A stretch of 54,425 nucleotides of DNA, from contig JALFGN010000041.1 of assembly GCA_022777285.1 (NCBI GenBank), positions 1-54,425 on the forward strand. Reading direction: 5' to 3'. The notes under the pieces were generated by a model, which was not told the DNA's origin, made no database searches, and worked only from the letters and a program-made list of their open reading frames with translations. The position numbers and the translations under genes were made by a program. Numbering within the stretch: the stretch's first letter is position 1; every line of letters starts with the position of its first letter. Positions 42,056 through 51,543 of the stretch are shown one piece after another. The DNA is from Blautia sp. Its GTDB lineage: Bacteria; Bacillota; Clostridia; Lachnospirales; Lachnospiraceae.

Positions 42056-42748
42056 ATGAAAAAAATAAGAAACCGAGAGATCCGGGGAGTTGTCTTTGAT
42101 ATGGACGGACTGATGTTTGACAGTGAACGGATCGTGAAACTTTCCTGGGATGTGGCAGGAGAAGAACTGGGATATGGAAAACTTGGAGATAATATTGTGA
42201 ACACACTGGGATTTAATGTGGACAAGAGAAAAGCTTATTTTCAGAACAAATATGGAGAAACGTTTCCTTTTGAACCGTTTCTGGAACATTATCGGGCAGC
42301 ATTTCACAGATATGAGGAAGAACATGGGATTCCGGTCAAGAAAGGACTTCATGAGTTGCTCAAAACTTTGAAAGAACTTGAAATTCCTATGGCAGTTGCC
42401 ACTTCTTCCAGCCATCAATATGCCATGAAAAATTTGGAAAGAGAAGGGATTGTACAATTCTTTGCCTGTATTGTCACAGGCGGGATGGTAACCGAGGCAA
42501 AACCATCACCGGAAATTTATCGGAAAGCCTGTGAGGGTCTGCAGATTTCACCATCTTACGGACTGGCGCTGGAAGATTCCTATAATGGAATCCGCTCTGC
42601 CCATGCTGCAGGAATGGTCACGATCATGATTCCGGATTTGCTTACCGATTCCTCGCCGGTAGATGAGCTTCTGGATGGAAAAATGGAGTCTCTTCTGGAA
42701 GTTTCTCAATGGATACAGGAGATACACTTACTTTCTTTAAAACGTTAA
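42056..42748 (+). CDS. HAD-family phosphatase / phosphoglucomutase-like
   Basis: A 230-residue haloacid-dehalogenase hydrolase of subfamily IA with an alpha-helical cap. Motif I is VVFDMDGLMFDSE near residue 12-24 (two catalytic Asp), motif II is ATSSS, motif III is KPSPEIY and motif IV is ALEDSYNGI. Such enzymes dephosphorylate sugar phosphates or act as beta-phosphoglucomutases; the precise substrate is open. A possible promoter is TTTACA (41999-42004), 17 bp, TATGCT (42022-42027). It appears to be a single gene. Confidence 0.9.
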   Translation: MKKIRNREIRGVVFDMDGLMFDSERIVKLSWDVAGEELGYGKLGDNIVNTLGFNVDKRKAYFQNKYGETFPFEPFLEHYRAAFHRYEEEHGIPVKKGLHELLKTLKELEIPMAVATSSSHQYAMKNLEREGIVQFFACIVTGGMVTEAKPSPEIYRKACEGLQISPSYGLALEDSYNGIRSAHAAGMVTIMIPDLLTDSSPVDELLDGKMESLLEVSQWIQEIHLLSLKR

Positions 42749-42761
42749 TGTAAAAAATATG

Positions 42762-42790
42762 TTGAAAAATAAAAAGGTCTGACATATAAT
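42762..42790 (+). promoter_or_regulatory. Promoter of lysA
   Basis: TTGAAA (42762-42767), 17 bp, TATAAT (42785-42790). Only about 40 nt of leader remains, too short for a lysine riboswitch. Confidence 0.8.
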
Positions 42791-42835
42791 AACCCTATGC
42801 ATAAAGAAAATGAAAAATTGAGGAGATAATATAAA

Positions 42836-44107
42836 ATGGAGAAAAAGACCTTTGTCACAAAAGAACAACTGGATGAAATTGTAAAACAATATCCTACCCC
42901 TTTTCATTTATATGATGAAAAAGGAATTCGTGAAAATATGAAAGCAGTTAAGGAAGCCTTTTCCTGGAACAAAGGATTTAAAGAATATTTTGCAGTGAAA
43001 GCATGCCCGAATCCGTTCTTAATTAATATTCTGAAAGAATACGGATGCGGATGTGACTGTTCTTCTTATACAGAACTGATGATGTCTTCTGCAATCGGAT
43101 GCACAGGAAATGATATTATGTTTTCTTCCAATGATACACCGGCAGAAGAATACAAATATGCGTATGAATTGGGTGCAACCATTAACCTGGATGATATTAC
43201 ACACATTGATTTTCTGGAAAAAACAATCGGAACCATTCCAAAGAGAATCAGCTGTCGCTACAATCCAGGCGGCATTTTCGAACTTGGAAACGGAATCATG
43301 GACAATCCGGGTGATTCCAAATATGGTATGACAACCGAACAGATCTTTGACGCATTCCGCATTTTGAAAGAAAAAGGTGCAGAAGAATTCGGTATCCATG
43401 CATTTCTGGCAAGCAATACAGTAACGAATGAATATTATCCGGTTCTGGCAAAACAGTTATTTGAGCTGGCAGTAAAACTGGAAAAAGAAACAGGAGCGGA
43501 TATTAAATTTATCAATCTCTCCGGCGGTGTTGGAATTCCTTACAGACCGGAACAGGAACCAAATGATATCCGTGTGATCGGTGAAGGTGTACGCAAAGTT
43601 TATGAAGAAGTACTGGTTCCGGCAGGAATGGGAGATGTAGAAATCTACTCTGAAATGGGGCGTTTTATGATGGGTCCTTACGGATGCCTGGTTACAAAAG
43701 CCATTCATGAAAAACATACACACAAAGAATACATTGGTGTAGATGCCTGCGCAGTAAACCTGATGCGCCCGGCTATGTACGGTGCTTACCATCACATTAC
43801 CGTTATGGGAAAAGAAGATCAGCCTTGTGATCATAAATATGATGTTACCGGCTCTCTGTGCGAAAATAATGACAAATTTGCCATTGACCGCATGCTTCCG
43901 GAAATCGAAATGGGTGATCTGCTTGTTATTCACGATACCGGTGCTCATGGATTTGCAATGGGATATAATTACAATGGTAAACTGAAATCAGCAGAAGTAC
44001 TTCTGAAAGAAGATGGAAGTGCACAGTTGATTCGAAGAGCAGAAGAACCAAAAGATTACTTCGCAACCTTTGATTGCTTTGATATTTATAAAAAACTGGT
44101 AAAATAA
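42836..44107 (+). CDS. lysA: Diaminopimelate decarboxylase
   Basis: A 423-residue PLP enzyme of alanine-racemase fold type III that makes lysine from meso-diaminopimelate. The PLP lysine is in YFAVKACPNP near residue 51, the glycine-rich phosphate loop is NLSGGVGIPYRPEQEP, and EMGRFMMGPYG follows. The C-terminal part has MRPAMYGAYHHI and VTGSLCENND, as in LysA. It is slightly divergent from classical LysA, so a related D-amino-acid or carboxynorspermidine-type decarboxylase is a less likely alternative. It is monocistronic. Confidence 0.88.
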   Translation: MEKKTFVTKEQLDEIVKQYPTPFHLYDEKGIRENMKAVKEAFSWNKGFKEYFAVKACPNPFLINILKEYGCGCDCSSYTELMMSSAIGCTGNDIMFSSNDTPAEEYKYAYELGATINLDDITHIDFLEKTIGTIPKRISCRYNPGGIFELGNGIMDNPGDSKYGMTTEQIFDAFRILKEKGAEEFGIHAFLASNTVTNEYYPVLAKQLFELAVKLEKETGADIKFINLSGGVGIPYRPEQEPNDIRVIGEGVRKVYEEVLVPAGMGDVEIYSEMGRFMMGPYGCLVTKAIHEKHTHKEYIGVDACAVNLMRPAMYGAYHHITVMGKEDQPCDHKYDVTGSLCENNDKFAIDRMLPEIEMGDLLVIHDTGAHGFAMGYNYNGKLKSAEVLLKEDGSAQLIRRAEEPKDYFATFDCFDIYKKLVK

Positions 44108-44116
44108 AAAAAACAC

Positions 44117-44145
44117 TTGCATACTATTACCAGTTGTGGTAGAAT
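44117..44145 (+). promoter_or_regulatory. Promoter of tRNA-Leu
   Basis: TTGCAT (44117-44122), 17 bp, TAGAAT (44140-44145), about 31 bp before the tRNA. The -35 resembles the TTGCAA used by the two tRNA-Glu promoters. Confidence 0.75.
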
Positions 44146-44176
44146 AATATTCGGTTCGTAGGTGAACTGAATATTT

Positions 44177-44258
44177 GCCGCTGTGGCGGAATTGGCAGAC
44201 GCACTTGACTCAAAATCAAGCGGGTAACACCGTGCCGGTTCGAGTCCGGCCAGCGGCA
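44177..44258 (+). tRNA. tRNA-Leu (CAA)
   Basis: An 82-nt class II tRNA. The acceptor GCCGCTG pairs with CAGCGGC, the anticodon loop CTCAAAA gives CAA, the long variable arm CGGGTAACACCG marks Leu, and the discriminator is A. No CCA is encoded. It has its own promoter and terminator. Confidence 0.95.
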
Positions 44259-44263
44259 TGATA

Positions 44264-44310
44264 AAAAAGCAGGAGAAACGTTGATTTTACAACGTTTCTC
44301 CTGCTTTTTT
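44264..44310 (+). terminator. Terminator after tRNA-Leu
   Basis: A long perfect stem (AAAAAGCAGGAGAAACGTTG / CAACGTTTCTCCTGCTTTTT) with a short ATTTTA loop and a T-run. Confidence 0.95.
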
Positions 44311-44412
44311 GTTTCTAAAAGTGTGATTACACTTGATTACATAGAGGACAAACAATCATGCGGTATCATAAAATTACAGAAACGATTTGTTGAGGAGAAT
44401 TACGAAAGGGGC

Positions 44413-44441
44413 TTTAAAAAAATTTTTCACAGTGTTATGAT
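44413..44441 (+). promoter_or_regulatory. Possible promoter of the rluA-patatin-ppx-ppk operon
   Basis: TTTAAA (44413-44418), 17 bp, TATGAT (44436-44441), 28 bp before the start codon. The hexamers are moderate. Confidence 0.45.
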
Positions 44442-44468
44442 GAAGCAAAGATAAAAAAGAGAGAAACC

Positions 44469-45452
44469 ATGGAAAGATACATAGAAATCCTTGTTGAGGA
44501 ACGTACACAGGAAAATAAAAAACAGACAGTAGAATCGGTTCTGAAAAGACAGGCAGGATTTACCAAACGGCAGATCAGTCAGGCAAAATTCAGAGCAGGA
44601 GGAATTCGAAAAAACGGAAAGCAATGCAGAGTGACAGAAATGGTCTGCGCAGGGGATAGCCTTATGGTCTGCCTTGAGGAAGCACAGATGGGTTCTGAAA
44701 AACTGGAATGGGAAGAGGATTTTAGTCAGCCGGATATTCTTTATGAAGATCCGGACCTCCTGGCGGTAAATAAACCGGCAGGAATGGTGACCCATCCGGC
44801 AGGGATTCATTATAAAGATACGTTATCCAATCAGATCGCAGGATATTATCGAAGAAAAGGAAAACATCTTTGTGTCCGTTCCATTGGCAGACTGGATCGG
44901 GAGACTTCAGGAATCGTGGTCTTTGCAAAGAACCGTACCGCAGCGGCCAGAATGCAGATGCAGAAAGAGAATGGAGTGTTTCAGAAGACCTATCTTGCAG
45001 TTGCAAAAGGCAGGATGCAGGAAGACAGACAGGAAACATGGCATACAATAGAAACATTTGTCGGTCCGGATCCTGCAGATGCGAGGAAAATGCGGGTGTT
45101 CCGGGAAGGAATTTTCCAGTCGGAGTTTTTATGGAAAAAAGCAGTGACGCATTATCAGGTATTGAAAAGTACGGAAGACAAGTCTCTGGTACAACTGAAA
45201 CTGGAAACGGGGAGGATGCACCAGATTCGGATTCATATGGCGGATATGGGACATCCTCTGATGGGAGACACCTTGTATGGAGAAGAAGGGGATGTTTCAA
45301 GAGCGGCATTGCATGCGTGGAAAACAGAATGTTGTCAGCCATTTACCGGAGAAAAAATAAAGATAACAGCACCATTTCCAACAGATTTCAAAAAATTGAT
45401 TTCTGTTTTTGGCAGCAATACTTGTGAAAAAAATCAAAAAACGATAAAATAG
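44469..45452 (+). CDS. RluA-family pseudouridine synthase (second in window)
   Basis: A 327-residue RNA pseudouridine synthase. An S4-like domain lies at about residues 15-75 (VLKRQAGFTKRQISQAKFRAGGIRKNG). The catalytic GRLDRETSGIVVFAKN is near residue 143 with its essential Asp, and the second signature is GRMHQIRIHMADMGHPLMGDTLYG. The sequence is clearly different from the paralogue at 32678-33577, so the two should have different uridine targets. A lysine-rich tail ends the protein. A patatin gene follows 29 bp later. Confidence 0.92.
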   Translation: MERYIEILVEERTQENKKQTVESVLKRQAGFTKRQISQAKFRAGGIRKNGKQCRVTEMVCAGDSLMVCLEEAQMGSEKLEWEEDFSQPDILYEDPDLLAVNKPAGMVTHPAGIHYKDTLSNQIAGYYRRKGKHLCVRSIGRLDRETSGIVVFAKNRTAAARMQMQKENGVFQKTYLAVAKGRMQEDRQETWHTIETFVGPDPADARKMRVFREGIFQSEFLWKKAVTHYQVLKSTEDKSLVQLKLETGRMHQIRIHMADMGHPLMGDTLYGEEGDVSRAALHAWKTECCQPFTGEKIKITAPFPTDFKKLISVFGSNTCEKNQKTIK

Positions 45453-45481
45453 AATAAAACAGAAAAGAGTGGCAGAATATT

Positions 45482-46339
45482 ATGAGCGAAACAAAAAAAG
45501 GATTGATTCTGGAAGGCGGAGGCATGCGCGGCGTTTTTACTGCCGGTGTGCTGGACTATTTTATAGAAAGAGGACAGAAATTTGATACTTGTATCGGAGT
45601 GTCAGCCGGTGCCTGTATGGCCTGCAGTTATTTGTCTGAACAAAAGGGAAGAGGATATCGTACATTTGTCGAATATGGGGATGATCCGGAGTATTGCAGT
45701 GTGAAAAGTCTGGTAAAGACAGGAGATTATTTCGGAACAGAGATGGTGTATGAAAAGATACCAAACGAGCTGGATCCGTATGATTATCAGACATTTGAAC
45801 AGTGCCAGACGGCGTTCTATGCAGTGGTAACCAATTGTGATACCGGACTTCCGGAGTACAAGCGGATCCGGGAGATGCATAAAGATATCCGATATGTACG
45901 GGCTTCCAGTTCTCTTCCGCTTATGTCAAGAACGGTATGGATTCGAAAAAAGCCGTATCTGGATGGTGGAATTACTGATTCCATTCCATTTATGGAATCG
46001 CAGAGAATGGGAAATGACAGAAATGTGGTCGTGCTTACAAGAGGAAGAGATTACAGAAAAGAAAAAAATAAGATGCTTCCTCTGATCCGTCTGCGGTATG
46101 GAAAAGAATTTCCAAAGCTTGTAAAAGCAATGGAACGGCGGCATCTGGAATACAATAAAACTTTGGAGTATCTGTACCGGCAGGAAAAAGAAGGAAAAGT
46201 ATTTATTATTCAGCCGCCTGCTCCGGTAGAAATCAGCAGACTGGAAAAGGATAAGAAGAAGCTGAAACAGCTTTACCGGCAGGGGTATGAGACAGCAGAG
46301 AAGCAATATGAAAAAATGAAAAACTATCTGGAAACGTAA
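45482..46339 (+). CDS. Patatin-like phospholipase
   Basis: A 285-residue cytosolic lipase-like protein of the patatin family (PF01734; YjjU/RssA-type). The oxyanion loop is EGGGMRGVFTAGVLD at residues 11-25. The nucleophile Ser is in GVSAGA near residue 40. The dyad Asp is in DGGI near residue 163. All catalytic elements are intact, so activity on phospholipid or acyl esters is likely. The C-terminus is rich in Lys/Glu and probably helical. It lies between rluA and ppx with 21-29 bp gaps. Confidence 0.92.
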   Translation: MSETKKGLILEGGGMRGVFTAGVLDYFIERGQKFDTCIGVSAGACMACSYLSEQKGRGYRTFVEYGDDPEYCSVKSLVKTGDYFGTEMVYEKIPNELDPYDYQTFEQCQTAFYAVVTNCDTGLPEYKRIREMHKDIRYVRASSSLPLMSRTVWIRKKPYLDGGITDSIPFMESQRMGNDRNVVVLTRGRDYRKEKNKMLPLIRLRYGKEFPKLVKAMERRHLEYNKTLEYLYRQEKEGKVFIIQPPAPVEISRLEKDKKKLKQLYRQGYETAEKQYEKMKNYLET

Positions 46340-46360
46340 TTTGCATAGAGAGGTGAGAAA

Positions 46361-47905
46361 ATGGCGGTTACAATATTTGCGGCGATTGATGTGGGATCCT
46401 ATAACGTTTGCATGGATATCTATCAGATATCACCAAAATCAGGAATCAACAAAATTGATGAGATCCGGAGCAGACTGGAGATTGGCCGTGACGCTTATGG
46501 AAAAGGAAAAATCAGCTATGAATTTGCACAGGAGTTATGTGAGGTCCTTGGGGATTTTGCACGGATCATGAAAGAATACGGGGTGGATGGCTATCGGGCC
46601 TGTGCGACCAGTACCTTGCAGGAAGCAAAGAATGTATGGATGGTATTGGATCAGGTTTACCAGAGAACCGGTATCAAGGTAGAAATACTCAGCAATTCCG
46701 AACAGCGTTTTTATGGATATAAATCGATAGCAGCCAAAGAAGCGGCTTTTTCCAATATTATTCAAAAAGGAACAGCAATCATTGAAATCGGCGGAGGAAA
46801 CGTACAGATTTCTCTGTTTGATAAAGATGCACTGGTAACGACGCAGAATTTTAAAATGGGAAGTCTTCGTATACGGGAAAGGCTGGTTCCGGTAGAAAAA
46901 GAAACCATTTATTATGAACATCTGGTAGAGGAACTGATTCATAACGACATTCTCAGCTTTAAGAAGCTTCATTTAAAAGAGCGAAAAATTGATAACATTA
47001 TTTTCCTGGGAGATCTGCTCATCGAAAATCTTCTAAAGGGAAAAGAAGATATGGGAGAGAGCAATACCGTAAGTCGGGAACGATTTATGAAAGTGTATGA
47101 AAAAATCGTGCATAAATCTCCGGAACAGATATCCGTGGATCTTGGCATCACACTGGAACATGCCAGCATTTTGATTCCGACGCTGATTATTTTCCGGGTA
47201 TTTATTGATGAAATGGGAGCTGATAATCTATGGCTGCCGGGTACCCAGTTAAATGATGGTATTTCTTATGATTTTGCTCAGAAGAAAAGACTGATTCGCA
47301 GTACCCATAATTTTGAAAATGATATTCTGGTATCTGCAAAAAATATTGCAAAACGATATATGAGTAACAAGAGTCATATTCAGGCAGTGATGCAGGTTGC
47401 AGAGACCATATTTGACAGCACGAAGAAGATCCACGGAATGGATGCCAGAGAAAAACTGCTTTTGCAGATTGCCGTGATTCTTCATGATTGTGGAAAGTAC
47501 ATCAGTATGAGTGATGCGGCAAAATGTGGTTATGGAATTATCATGTCGACAGAGATTATCGGACTGTCGCATGCAGAACGGGAATTGATCGCCAATGTGG
47601 TAAAATACAATACAGAACCATTTAAATATTATGGAGAGGCCGATTCTAAGAGCACCATTGACAGAAATACGTATATGCTGATCGGAAAACTGACTGCCAT
47701 TCTTCGGGTAGCCAATGCCCTTGACCGTAGTCACAAGCAGAAGGCAGAAAGTATCAAAGCGACAGTAAAAGAGAAAGAGCTGATCATTACAATAGACACC
47801 CAGGAGGATATGATACTGGAAGAGGGATTGCTGAAAGAAAAAGCAGATTTCTTTGAAGAAGTGTTCAGCATTCGTCCGGTACTCCGCAGAAAGAAAAAGA
47901 GATAA
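46361..47905 (+). CDS. ppx: Exopolyphosphatase, Ppx/GppA family with HD domain
   Basis: A 514-residue enzyme releasing phosphate from polyphosphate or pppGpp. The actin-like N-terminal half has AAIDVGSYNVCMDIYQI, RACATSTLQEAKN and IIEIGGGNVQISLF, the phosphate loops of the ASKHA fold. The C-terminal part from about residue 320 is an HD-type domain (ILHDCGKYIS, GLSHAERELIANVVKYN). The next gene, ppk, is 11 bp downstream, so synthesis and breakdown of polyphosphate are encoded together. The ATG at 46361 follows GAGAGGTGAG. Confidence 0.93.
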   Translation: MAVTIFAAIDVGSYNVCMDIYQISPKSGINKIDEIRSRLEIGRDAYGKGKISYEFAQELCEVLGDFARIMKEYGVDGYRACATSTLQEAKNVWMVLDQVYQRTGIKVEILSNSEQRFYGYKSIAAKEAAFSNIIQKGTAIIEIGGGNVQISLFDKDALVTTQNFKMGSLRIRERLVPVEKETIYYEHLVEELIHNDILSFKKLHLKERKIDNIIFLGDLLIENLLKGKEDMGESNTVSRERFMKVYEKIVHKSPEQISVDLGITLEHASILIPTLIIFRVFIDEMGADNLWLPGTQLNDGISYDFAQKKRLIRSTHNFENDILVSAKNIAKRYMSNKSHIQAVMQVAETIFDSTKKIHGMDAREKLLLQIAVILHDCGKYISMSDAAKCGYGIIMSTEIIGLSHAERELIANVVKYNTEPFKYYGEADSKSTIDRNTYMLIGKLTAILRVANALDRSHKQKAESIKATVKEKELIITIDTQEDMILEEGLLKEKADFFEEVFSIRPVLRRKKKR

Positions 47906-47916
47906 GGAGACGGAAT

Positions 47917-50052
47917 ATGAATTTAAAAGAATATACAAAACCGGAATATTATACCAACCGAGAATTAAGCTGGGTAAAATTCAATGAACGTGTATTAAGT
48001 GAAGCAAGGGATAAGAATCTTCTTTTGTTTGAAAGACTGAAATTTTTAAGTATTACAGCGTCTAATCTGGACGAGTTTTTTATGATTCGTGTGGCTTCTT
48101 TAAAAGATATGGTTCATGCAAAGTATACGAAACCGGATATTGCAGGTATGACGCCGAAAGAACAGTTAAAAGAGCTTTCGAAAGTGACAAAGGAGCTGGT
48201 ACAGGCACAGTACAATACATACAACCGTTCACTCGTTCCGGCACTGAAGAAAATCGGACTTCATGTGGTGGAACAGCATGAAAATCTTACAGAGGAACAG
48301 CAAAAATTTGTAGATAACTTTTTTGAAGACAGTGTCTATCCGGTACTGACACCTATGGCAATGGATTCGGCAAGACCGTTTCCGCTGATTCGGAATAAAA
48401 CGCTGAATATTGGTGCACTGATTTCCAAAAAAGATAAAAAAGGAAAAGAAGAACTGGAATTTGCCACCGTGCAGGTACCATCTGTACTTCCGAGAATCGT
48501 GCAGCTGCCGGATGACAAAAACGGAAATACAGTCATTATCCTTCTGGAAGAAATCATTGAGAGAAATATTGAGAAGCTGTTTTTGAGCAATCAGGTGGTT
48601 TGTACTTGTCCGTATCGGATCATGCGTAATGCAGATCTGACGATTGACGAAGATGAGGCAGCCGATCTTCTGAAAGAGATTCAGAAACAGCTGAAAAAGA
48701 GACAGTGGGGAGAAGTCATCCGGTTGGAAGTGGAAGAGCGGATGGATGAACGACTGCTGGAGATTCTGGAACGGGAATTCAAAATCAAAGACGAAGACAT
48801 TTTCAAAATCAATGGTCCGCTGGATCTGACATTTCTGATGAAAATGTATGGATTAGAAGGATTTGATGAATTCAGGCAGACATCCTATGTTCCGGCACAG
48901 GTTCCTGCCATGATGACAGAGGAAGATATTTTCACACAAATTCGAAAGGGAGATATTCTTTTACATCATCCCTATATGACCTTTTATCCGGTGGTTGATT
49001 TTGTGCAGCAGGCAGCAAAGGATCCGAATGTTCTGGCAATCAAACAGACCTTGTATCGTGTCAGCGGAAATTCTCCGATTATTCGTGCACTTGCTCAGGC
49101 AGCAGAAAATGGCAAGCAGGTAACGGTTCTTGTGGAATTAAAAGCCAGATTTGATGAAGAAAATAATATAGTGTGGGCAAAAATGTTGGAAAAAGCCGGG
49201 TGCCATGTTATCTATGGTCTTCTGGGACTTAAGACGCACAGTAAGATTACACTCGTAGTCAGAAGAGAAGAAAATGGAATTCGCAGATATGTACATCTTG
49301 GAACGGGAAATTATAATGATTCTACAGCAAAACTTTACACAGACTGTGGACTTCTCACCTGTTCTGCAAGAATCGGAGAAGACGCCACTGCAGTCTTTAA
49401 TATGCTTTCCGGATATTCGGAACCAAGAACCTGGAATAAACTGGTGGTTGCACCGATCTGGATGCGGGATCGTTTCCTGCATTTAATCGAGATGGAACGA
49501 GAATATGCCTTGAAAGGAAGAAAGGCCAGAATCATAGCAAAAATGAATTCCCTTTGTGACCGGGATGTTATCGCTGCACTTTATGCTGCCAGTGCGGCAG
49601 GTGTGAAAATTGATCTGATTGTACGCGGAATCTGCTGCCTGAAAGTGGGAATACCGGGAATCAGTGAAAATATTACAGTACGCTCGATTGTAGGAAATTT
49701 CCTGGAACACAGCCGGATCTTCTATTTCTACAGTGACGGAAATGAAGAAATTTTCATGGGAAGCGCAGACTGGATGCCGCGAAATCTGGATAAACGTGTG
49801 GAAATCGTATTCCCTGTAGAGGATGAAAAACTGAAGGAAGAAGTGAAACATATTCTGGAGATTCAGTTGGAAGATAATGTGAAAGCACATATTCTGCAGC
49901 CGGACGGTACGTATGAAAAAGTGGACAGAAGAGGAAAAATGCGGCTTTCTTCTCAGGATTTCTTCTGCGAAGAAGCAACCAGACGGGCAAAACGGCCGCA
50001 AAGTGAAATCGATAAAAGAATCTTTATACCTGCAGAAGCACCGGAAGAATAA
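47917..50052 (+). CDS. ppk: Polyphosphate kinase 1
   Basis: A 711-residue enzyme that builds polyphosphate reversibly from ATP. Domains in order are N-terminal helical (YYTNRELSWVKFNERVLSEA), head, and two phospholipase-D-like C-terminal domains. The phospho-acceptor His441 is in KTHSKITLV, followed by YVHLGTGNYND. A second PLD-like part has GSADWMPRNLDKRVE. Length and motifs match the PPK1 family closely. It is last in the rluA-patatin-ppx-ppk run and ends at a strong terminator. Confidence 0.97.
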   Translation: MNLKEYTKPEYYTNRELSWVKFNERVLSEARDKNLLLFERLKFLSITASNLDEFFMIRVASLKDMVHAKYTKPDIAGMTPKEQLKELSKVTKELVQAQYNTYNRSLVPALKKIGLHVVEQHENLTEEQQKFVDNFFEDSVYPVLTPMAMDSARPFPLIRNKTLNIGALISKKDKKGKEELEFATVQVPSVLPRIVQLPDDKNGNTVIILLEEIIERNIEKLFLSNQVVCTCPYRIMRNADLTIDEDEAADLLKEIQKQLKKRQWGEVIRLEVEERMDERLLEILEREFKIKDEDIFKINGPLDLTFLMKMYGLEGFDEFRQTSYVPAQVPAMMTEEDIFTQIRKGDILLHHPYMTFYPVVDFVQQAAKDPNVLAIKQTLYRVSGNSPIIRALAQAAENGKQVTVLVELKARFDEENNIVWAKMLEKAGCHVIYGLLGLKTHSKITLVVRREENGIRRYVHLGTGNYNDSTAKLYTDCGLLTCSARIGEDATAVFNMLSGYSEPRTWNKLVVAPIWMRDRFLHLIEMEREYALKGRKARIIAKMNSLCDRDVIAALYAASAAGVKIDLIVRGICCLKVGIPGISENITVRSIVGNFLEHSRIFYFYSDGNEEIFMGSADWMPRNLDKRVEIVFPVEDEKLKEEVKHILEIQLEDNVKAHILQPDGTYEKVDRRGKMRLSSQDFFCEEATRRAKRPQSEIDKRIFIPAEAPEE

Positions 50053-50057
50053 AACAG

Positions 50058-50108
50058 AAAAAGAACATCCATAAAATGCCGTCAGACATTCTATGGATGT
50101 TCTTTTTA
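50058..50108. terminator. Terminator between ppk and the MATE gene
   Basis: AAAAGAACATCCATA pairs perfectly with TATGGATGTTCTTTT around an 18-nt loop. Flanking A and T runs suit both the ppk gene (plus) and the convergent MATE gene (minus), whose stop codon lies in it. Confidence 0.92.
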
Positions 50109-51470
50109 ATCACCAAGCGGTGCGATTTTTTCTTTATAAATTTTCCGATAAAAATAAGAACTGAATGTAACAGAAGCAATTTCCGCAATGGGGATGGCCC
50201 ACCATACAGCGGAAAGTCCGCCTACTTTTGCAAGGAAAGCAGCAACTGGAAGAATGACCAGGAGCTGACGGGCAGCCGATACGATCAGACTGTAGATGCC
50301 GTTTCCAAGTGCCTGGAATACAGAGCCGACCACGATACAAAATCCTGCAAAGATAAAACTCAGGCAGATGATCCGAAGCGCAGGTACCCCGATTTCCAGC
50401 ATGGCATCGGAAGCATTGAACATGCGCAGCAGGTTTTCCGGGAAAATCATGAACAGAGCCAGACCACAGAGCATGATCACTACAGCACTGATGATACTAA
50501 GATGTATGGTCTGTGTAATCCTCTTTTTATTTCTGGCACCATAGTTATAGGCTACAATCGGAACCATACCGTTATTCAGACCGAACACAGGCATAAAAAT
50601 AAAACTGTTCAGTTTGAAATATACACCAAATACGGCAGTAGCAGTAGAGGTAAACTGGATCAGGATTTTATTCATCCCAAACGTCATCAAAGAACCGATG
50701 GCCTGCATAACAATAGAAGGAATCCCTACTTCATAAATGGATGCAATGATTTTTTTGTCCGGACGGAAATGGCGCATATCAATGGAAATATCTTTGTTGA
50801 CTTTTATATTAAAGAAAAGTCCAAGCACACAGGCACAGGCCTGACCGAAAACAGTAGCAATGGCGGCACCGGCAACTCCCAATTTTGGAAATCCCAAAAG
50901 ACCAAAGATCAGAATCGGATCCATGATGATATTGATGATCGCACCCACACCTTGAGAAATCATGGTAAAGAAAGTTCTTCCGGTAGACTGGAGAAGTCGC
51001 TCAAACATGACTTGCAGATATACGGCAACACACAGCGTGGAGATAATTGTCATATAAGTAACCCCATATTCCTTAATCTGAACATCAGAGGTCTGAATGT
51101 TGAAAAAAGGAACAGCCAGAAGATTGCCTGCAATGGCAAAAAGAATTCCGCTGATAAAGGCGAGGAAAATACCATGTTGTGCACAGGCATTTGCGGTACG
51201 GAATTCCTTTGCGCCAAGACTTCTGGAAAGCACAGAATTTACACCCACACCGGTTCCGACGGCAATAGCAATCAGAAGATTCTGAACAGGGAATACAAGA
51301 GATACAGCAGTCAGGGCATTTTCATTAATCTGTGCAACGAAGATACTGTCTACAATATTGTAAAGTGCCTGAACCAGCATAGAAAGTATCATGGGAAGTG
51401 ACATTTGAAAAAGAAGCTTTGGAACAGGAAGTACACCCATTTTATTTTCCTGTACATTTGACTGTGGCAT
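50106..51470 (-). CDS. MATE-family efflux transporter
   Basis: A 454-residue membrane exporter with about 12 helices (PF01554, two MatE repeats). It shows LPMILSMLVQALYNIVDSIFVAQ near the N-terminus, NSVLSRSLGAK, a DPILIFGLLGFPKLGVAGAAIAT segment and GLNNGMVPIVAYNYGARN in the second half. MATE pumps export cationic drugs and metabolites using Na+ or H+. I chose ATG 51470 because AAAGG lies about 10 bp upstream; longer in-frame starts (to 51638) would include the promoter. A hairpin with T-run in the leader suggests attenuation control. Confidence 0.92.
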   Translation of the reverse strand: MPQSNVQENKMGVLPVPKLLFQMSLPMILSMLVQALYNIVDSIFVAQINENALTAVSLVFPVQNLLIAIAVGTGVGVNSVLSRSLGAKEFRTANACAQHGIFLAFISGILFAIAGNLLAVPFFNIQTSDVQIKEYGVTYMTIISTLCVAVYLQVMFERLLQSTGRTFFTMISQGVGAIINIIMDPILIFGLLGFPKLGVAGAAIATVFGQACACVLGLFFNIKVNKDISIDMRHFRPDKKIIASIYEVGIPSIVMQAIGSLMTFGMNKILIQFTSTATAVFGVYFKLNSFIFMPVFGLNNGMVPIVAYNYGARNKKRITQTIHLSIISAVVIMLCGLALFMIFPENLLRMFNASDAMLEIGVPALRIICLSFIFAGFCIVVGSVFQALGNGIYSLIVSAARQLLVILPVAAFLAKVGGLSAVWWAIPIAEIASVTFSSYFYRKIYKEKIAPLGD

Positions 51471-51508
51471 AGAAAACATCCTTTCTTTTGAGTATTTTAG
51501 TGATGCGT

Positions 51509-51535
51509 AAAAAGAGCCCGCCAATGGCAGGTCCC
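51509..51535 (-). promoter_or_regulatory. Attenuator-like hairpin in the MATE leader
   Basis: On the minus strand CCTGCC, ATT, GGCGGG form a tight GC-rich stem, with partial outer pairing, followed by CTCTTTTT. It starts only a few nucleotides after the predicted transcript start and ends about 40 nt before the start codon. An intrinsic terminator in this place should stop most transcripts unless a signal intervenes. Confidence 0.65.
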
Positions 51536-51543
51536 TTATATAT

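Noticed and set aside
42749-42835. Possible lysine riboswitch before lysA
   Set aside because: Only about 40 nt lie between the promoter and the start codon; far too short.
50076-51401. 441-codon plus-strand frame opposite the MATE gene
   Set aside because: Asn/His/Lys-rich shadow translation without domains; it begins in the ppk terminator.
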